Shown here: positions 60,699-64,000 of the stretch, piece after piece
How positions within the stretch are numbered: position 1 is the first letter of the stretch
Layout: the number at the start of each line of letters is the position of its first letter
DNA from: Streptomyces pactum
Lineage (GTDB): Bacteria > Actinomycetota > Actinomycetes > Streptomycetales > Streptomycetaceae
Reading direction: 5' to 3'
DNA: 64,000 bases
NCBI RefSeq assembly: GCF_002005225.1
Contig: NZ_CP019724.1
Location: forward strand, 8,288,001-8,352,000
Made by a program: the position numbers and the translations under genes
The notes under the pieces: generated by a model
Told to the model about the DNA's origin: nothing
Databases searched by the model: none
The model's input: the letters and a program-made list of their open reading frames with translations, nothing else

Positions 60699-61331
60699 CT
60701 AGGCGGACGCGGACGTCACCGGCGCGGGCTCCCAGGCGAACCCGTCCGGGTCGGTGAAGGCCCCGGTGGTGCCGCCGAGCACGATCCGGTGCGAGCCGCT
60801 GCCGTCCTCGGTCACGCCGACGTCCTTGGCCAGGCCCCGGCGCTTGTACAGTGCCAGCTTGACGGGGCTGGAGTCCTCGGAGGCGAACTCGACGTACTTG
60901 CCGCCGAAGCTCTTCGCCACGGTGAGCCCCTGCTCGACGTAGAACTGCTTGCTCGCCTTGACGTCCTCGGCGCCCAGCAGGAGCACGAGGTCGTCGACCT
61001 TCCGGGTGGCGGGGCCGGTGTTCTTCTTCGACGAGGTCGCCACCTTCCAGATCGTGCCGTCCGGGGCCTGCACGACGCCGCCGTAGCCCCACAGGGACTT
61101 CGCGGCCGGCTTCAGCGTCGTGGCGCCGGCCTCGAGGGCGGAGCCGAGGAAGCTGTCGACGTCGGCCGGCTGGGACACCGTGATCGACATCGTGAACCCG
61201 CGAAAGCCCGTCGTCGGCGCGTCGCCGGCCCGCAGACGCACCCGCGGCCCCAGGGCGAAGGCGGCGGTGTAGAAGTGGTCGGCGGCCGTGAGGTCGGCCA
61301 CCTCGAGGGTGACGCAGGTGAGGGAAGTCAT
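60699..61331 (-). CDS. VOC/glyoxalase-fold protein, two-module
   Basis: 210 residues with two VOC modules: CVTLEVADLTAADHFYTAAF, GFRGFTMSITVSQPADVDSF and GYGGVVQAPDGTIWKVATSS, then KVDDLVLLLGAEDVKASKQF and FTDPDGFAWEPAP. Members range from glyoxalases to bleomycin/mitomycin-binding resistance proteins. ATG 61331 has no good ribosome site, so it may be leaderless or coupled to the upstream AraC-type gene, whose stop lies 10 bases before. Drug binding is possible but not shown. Confidence 0.85.
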   Translation of the reverse strand: MTSLTCVTLEVADLTAADHFYTAAFALGPRVRLRAGDAPTTGFRGFTMSITVSQPADVDSFLGSALEAGATTLKPAAKSLWGYGGVVQAPDGTIWKVATSSKKNTGPATRKVDDLVLLLGAEDVKASKQFYVEQGLTVAKSFGGKYVEFASEDSSPVKLALYKRRGLAKDVGVTEDGSGSHRIVLGGTTGAFTDPDGFAWEPAPVTSASA

Positions 61332-61341
61332 GACAGTCACG

Positions 61342-61800
61342 CTAGCCGCGGAGCACCCGCCGGGCTTCTTCATTCCTGCTCGATGACGCCCCCGGCGCCG
61401 TCACCCGCCACGGCAGCCCCGCGCCGCCGGCCGCCGCGCGGCGCCGGTAGACACCGGGCGGCATGCCGGCCAGCTCCGTGAAGCGGGTGACGAGCGCGGC
61501 CGTCGACGGGCAGCCGACCGCGAGGCGGAGCTCGCCCGGAGCGTGGTCGCCGTGCCGCAGCAGCACCATCGCGTGCTCGACGCGGCGCGCCGTCAGATAG
61601 GCGTACGGCGACTGGCCGTAGGCCTCCCGGAACTGCCGGGCGAGCTGCCCGGGCGGCATGCCCGCGTCGCGGGCGAGCGCCTCGACGTCCAGCGGCCGCG
61701 CGAACTCCCGGTCGATCCGGTCGCGGACGCGGCGCAGGCGCGCGAGATCGAGCAGACGCTGCGCGGCGATCAGCGCCTGCCTCCATGCGGGGTGGCACAC
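61342..61800 (-). CDS. AraC-family regulator, short
   Basis: About 152 residues, mainly the double helix-turn-helix: RRVRDRIDREFARPLDVEAL, ARDAGMPPGQLARQFREAYG and QSPYAYLTARRVEHAMVLLR, then VGCPSTAALVTRFTELAGMP. The start GTG 61800 with GAGAGGGG upstream leaves no ligand domain, typical for small stand-alone AraC types. It lies between two VOC genes in one apparent operon and probably controls them. Confidence 0.85.
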   Translation of the reverse strand: MCHPAWRQALIAAQRLLDLARLRRVRDRIDREFARPLDVEALARDAGMPPGQLARQFREAYGQSPYAYLTARRVEHAMVLLRHGDHAPGELRLAVGCPSTAALVTRFTELAGMPPGVYRRRAAAGGAGLPWRVTAPGASSSRNEEARRVLRG

Positions 61801-61813
61801 GGCAAAGCCCCTC

Positions 61814-62236
61814 TCAGCCGAGGTCGCGGCGCAGTTCCCGGATGCGGACCAGGTTGCCCGCGGGGTCACGGAACGCGCAGTCGCGCACGCCGTACGGCTG
61901 GAGGACCGGCTCCTGGACGACCTCGGCGTCGGCCGCCTGCACCTTTTCGAACGTGGCGTCGAGGTCCCCGGTGGCGAGCATGACCCAGCCGTAGGTGCCC
62001 TTGGCCATCATCTCCAGGACGGTGCCGCGTTCCGACTCGGTGACCGAGGGGTCGGCGGCCACCGGCGCCAGCAGGAGGGCGGTGTCCGGCCGGCCGGCGG
62101 GGCCGACCGTGATCCAGCGCGTCCTGCCGTGCCCCACGTCGCTGCGGACTTCGAAGCCGAGGACGTCGCGGTAGAAGGCCAGGGCGGCGTCCGGGTCGTC
62201 GTGCGGCAGGGAACTCGTATGAAGGGTGAGGTCCAT
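61814..62236 (-). CDS. VOC/glyoxalase-fold protein, single module pair
   Basis: 140 residues: LHTSSLPHDDPDAALAFYRD, VLGFEVRSDVGHGRTRWITV, LEMMAKGTYGWVMLATGDLD and FRDPAGNLVRIREL, the usual VOC layout with possible metal ligands (His, Glu). It starts the three-gene VOC-AraC-VOC unit. The substrate is unknown; glyoxalase-like or antibiotic-binding roles are both possible. Confidence 0.88.
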   Translation of the reverse strand: MDLTLHTSSLPHDDPDAALAFYRDVLGFEVRSDVGHGRTRWITVGPAGRPDTALLLAPVAADPSVTESERGTVLEMMAKGTYGWVMLATGDLDATFEKVQAADAEVVQEPVLQPYGVRDCAFRDPAGNLVRIRELRRDLG

Positions 62237-62306
62237 GGACGCACGCTAGCCGCGGGCCGGTGCCGGGAGCTTCTCCGTTCCTGATCCCTTCCGGGCGGCG
62301 CCCTGG

Positions 62307-62396
62307 ACCGGGACCCGAGCGGGACCCGATCGGGACCCGAGCGGGGCCCGAGCGGGGCCCGAGCGGGACTTGAGCGGGGCCCGAGCGGGACTTGAG
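62307..62396 (-). repeat. Tandem GGGACCCGAGC-type repeats
   Basis: About seven imperfect 11-14-base copies (GGGACCCGAGCGGGACCCGA, GGGGCCCGAGC, GGGACTTGAGC) fill the divergent gap between a VOC gene and an AraC-type gene. Confidence 0.8.
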
Positions 62397-62454
62397 CGGA
62401 CCGCGATGGCCGCGCGCCACGCTGTCGAGTGGACCGACACGTGGTGAGGTGGCT

Positions 62455-63294
62455 ATGGACGCGGCAGTGGAAAGGGCGGTCGAGTACATTCGCGAGCGGT
62501 TCGGCGATCCGCTGACCGTCGCGGACATCGCGGAAAGGGCCCGGCTCGGCCTTTTCCCTTTCTCGCGCCTGTTCAAGGAGGAGACCGGGGCGAGTCCCGG
62601 AAGGTTTCTCGCCGCGGTACGTATCCACGAGGCCAAGCGGCTGATCGACCGTTTCTCCATGAGCATGGCCGAGATCTCCGCCGCGGTCGGATACGGCAGC
62701 CTGGAATCGTTCACCGAGTCCTTCACGGCCGGTGTCGGGCTGCCTCCCGCCGGCTTCCGCCGGCTGTGCCGCGGCGCGGGGCAGGCACCGCCGGAGCCCC
62801 GGCCGGGCCCGCGGCCGGCAGCCGGCGCGGTCGCGGGCACGATCACGCTGCCGGAGGGGCACGGGAACGCGCGCGTGTACCTGGGTGCCTTCGCCACACC
62901 CCTCGTCCAGTACCCGGCCGTCGCCGCGGCCCTCGTCGACGTGCCGGGCGACCGTCCGTCCTGCTACCGCCTGCCCGGCGTTCCCGAGGGGAGCTGGCAC
63001 CTGCTCGCGGTGGCGGTGGCCGCCGGCACCGGCCACGATCCGCACGCCGGGCGGAGCACGCTCGTCGGGGGCCACCGCGCCGGGGCCGTGACGGTGAACG
63101 CCGCCACCGTCACCAGCGCGGCGGTGCGGCTGCGCCCGCAACGCCCCGCCGATCCACCGGTCCTGCTCGCCCTGCCCGAACTGCGGCCCGCGCGCACCGT
63201 CGTGGCGCACCCCGGGTGCGCCGCCGCCCCGGGCCCGCGCCCCGCCGGCCGGCCGCGGACGGTGCCCGCCGCGCCGGAGCCGTCAGGGGCCTGA
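62455..63294 (+). CDS. AraC-family regulator with C-terminal extension
   Basis: 279 residues. The AraC DNA-binding domain is N-terminal: VEYIRERFGDPLTVADIAER, ARLGLFPFSRLFKEETGASP and GRFLAAVRIHEAKRLIDRFS, then AAVGYGSLESFTESFTAGVG. Residues 120-279 form a Gly/Pro/Ala-rich part with a carboxypeptidase-regulatory-like beta pattern (YLGAFATPLVQYPAVAAALV, YRLPGVPEGSWHLLAVAVAA). Such N-terminal HTH plus effector-like tails occur in actinobacteria. ATG 62455 follows GAGGTGG. Its end overlaps the convergent gene by 12 bases. Confidence 0.85.
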   Translation: MDAAVERAVEYIRERFGDPLTVADIAERARLGLFPFSRLFKEETGASPGRFLAAVRIHEAKRLIDRFSMSMAEISAAVGYGSLESFTESFTAGVGLPPAGFRRLCRGAGQAPPEPRPGPRPAAGAVAGTITLPEGHGNARVYLGAFATPLVQYPAVAAALVDVPGDRPSCYRLPGVPEGSWHLLAVAVAAGTGHDPHAGRSTLVGGHRAGAVTVNAATVTSAAVRLRPQRPADPPVLLALPELRPARTVVAHPGCAAAPGPRPAGRPRTVPAAPEPSGA

Positions 63295-64000
63295 GGGCGG
63301 CGGATTGCGGCACAGCTCCTGCCGGGCCTTCAGCCGTTCGGCCAGCAGGCACCACTCCCTGCCGATGTGCTCGGCCATCGGGGCGATGACGCCCAGCCAG
63401 TGCGGCGGCACGGCGTCGACGAGCCGCCGCGAGTCCTCACCGGGCGCGAGGGCGTGCGACTGCATCCAGCGCAGGAGCTCCCGGCCGTCCGCGGTGTAGC
63501 GGATGGCGGGGTCGGCGGCCATCTTGGCCGCCACCACCGCCCACGTGGGCGGGGTGTCGGTGTGGTTCCTGCGCTGCGGCGGCGCGGCGTCGACGCTCCC
63601 GGCCACCCGCAGCGGCGCCCGGCGGGCGCCGTCGGCGACCGTCCCGGCCGGCTGGGCCGGCTCGCCGGGCGGCGCCGCGCACGGCACGGGCCGCACGTGC
63701 TGCGGGCGTACGGCATGCGGCTGGCGCCCGTTGCGTTCGGGCCCCTCGCCGCGCCGGAGCCGCGCGCTGACGTCGTGCACCGTGCCCAGCGACACGTCGG
63801 CCGCCCGGGCGACCTGGCGCAGCGGGGCGTCCGGGTGGGCGGCGATGTACTCGGCGGCCCGCCGCCTGCCCTCGCCCGCGTCCACCGGCCGCCGCCTGCC
63901 GTCCTGCCCCATGCGCTTGCCGCCCAGCGGCGTCGCGATCGCCGACCGGCCGCGCAGCGACGCGACGGTCTTCGCGCTCAGCCCGGTGACGCCGGCGACG
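63283..64000 (-). CDS. StrR/ParB-like pathway regulator (partial, runs off right edge)
   Basis: The frame is open to the window edge: VAGVTGLSAKTVASLRGRSA then IATPLGGKR, followed by RRRAAEYIAAHPDAPLRQVA and RAADVSLGTVHDVSARLRRG. The GLSAKTVASLR helix-turn-helix and the second HTH resemble the StrR/NovG/KasT-type ParB-related regulators of Streptomyces antibiotic clusters. The tail has KMAADPAIRYTADGRELLRW. The ParB-like N-terminus would lie outside. It may control genes of this cluster that continue past the right edge. Confidence 0.7.
   Translation of the reverse strand, partial: VAGVTGLSAKTVASLRGRSAIATPLGGKRMGQDGRRRPVDAGEGRRRAAEYIAAHPDAPLRQVARAADVSLGTVHDVSARLRRGEGPERNGRQPHAVRPQHVRPVPCAAPPGEPAQPAGTVADGARRAPLRVAGSVDAAPPQRRNHTDTPPTWAVVAAKMAADPAIRYTADGRELLRWMQSHALAPGEDSRRLVDAVPPHWLGVIAPMAEHIGREWCLLAERLKARQELCRNPPPSGP

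Overview
The window is high-GC actinobacterial DNA and almost certainly comes from a Streptomyces. The evidence is the strong G/C bias at third codon positions, many GTG starts behind GGAGG-type ribosome sites, gamma-butyrolactone (GBL) signalling genes, SARP activators and two kinds of polyketide synthase. It reads as accessory DNA such as a chromosome arm or large plasmid: two biosynthetic loci separated by a stretch rich in insertion sequences.

Region A (1-13.2 kb) is a small type I polyketide locus. A single 2,493-residue synthase has the order KS-AT-DH-C-methyltransferase-ER-KR-ACP, like a fungal highly reducing iterative PKS. An MMPL-family exporter follows it. A divergent, tightly coupled operon encodes an unrecognised 514-residue protein, a short-chain dehydrogenase and an ABC exporter that runs off the left edge.

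Region B (13.2-23.2 kb) holds transposase relics, an acetyltransferase and a two-gene conflict-type operon (a trypco2-like small protein plus a trypsin-NTPase-TPR protein). It also holds an IS110 transposase gene split by a complete IS630-type element, for which ends, TA target duplication and frameshifted transposase can all be read.

Region C (23.2-60.6 kb) is a kinamycin/lomaiviticin-type angucycline cluster. It opens with a GBL receptor, an NmrA-like reductase and an AfsA-type synthase. Next come carboxylase epsilon and beta subunits, a pseudo-receptor and two SARPs. The tailoring and core genes follow: two aromatase/cyclases, an acyl-CoA dehydrogenase-like protein, a PPTase, three FAD monooxygenases, an AlpJ/JadG-type ring-cleavage oxygenase, a cyclase, an ACP and a ketoreductase. 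The diazo (hydrazine) cassette then follows: methyltransferase-like protein, ferredoxin, a 696-residue unknown, amidase, glutamine synthetase-like ligase, adenylosuccinate lyase-like protein and N-acetyltransferase. An OmpR-type regulator and a neocarzinostatin-like secreted protein end it. ARE-type operators and 11-bp-spaced TCGAGC heptamers sit upstream of the expected genes and suggest the chain GBL -> receptor -> SARP -> structural genes.

Three things stand out in region C. The ketosynthase pair (KS-alpha/KS-beta) is absent from its canonical place between cyclase and ACP. One aromatase/cyclase and the dehydrogenase-like gene carry several single-base frameshifts. GC-rich tandem repeats have spread through intergenic and even coding sequence.

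Region D (60.6-64 kb) has two VOC/glyoxalase-like proteins, two AraC-type regulators and a partial StrR/ParB-like regulator at the right edge.
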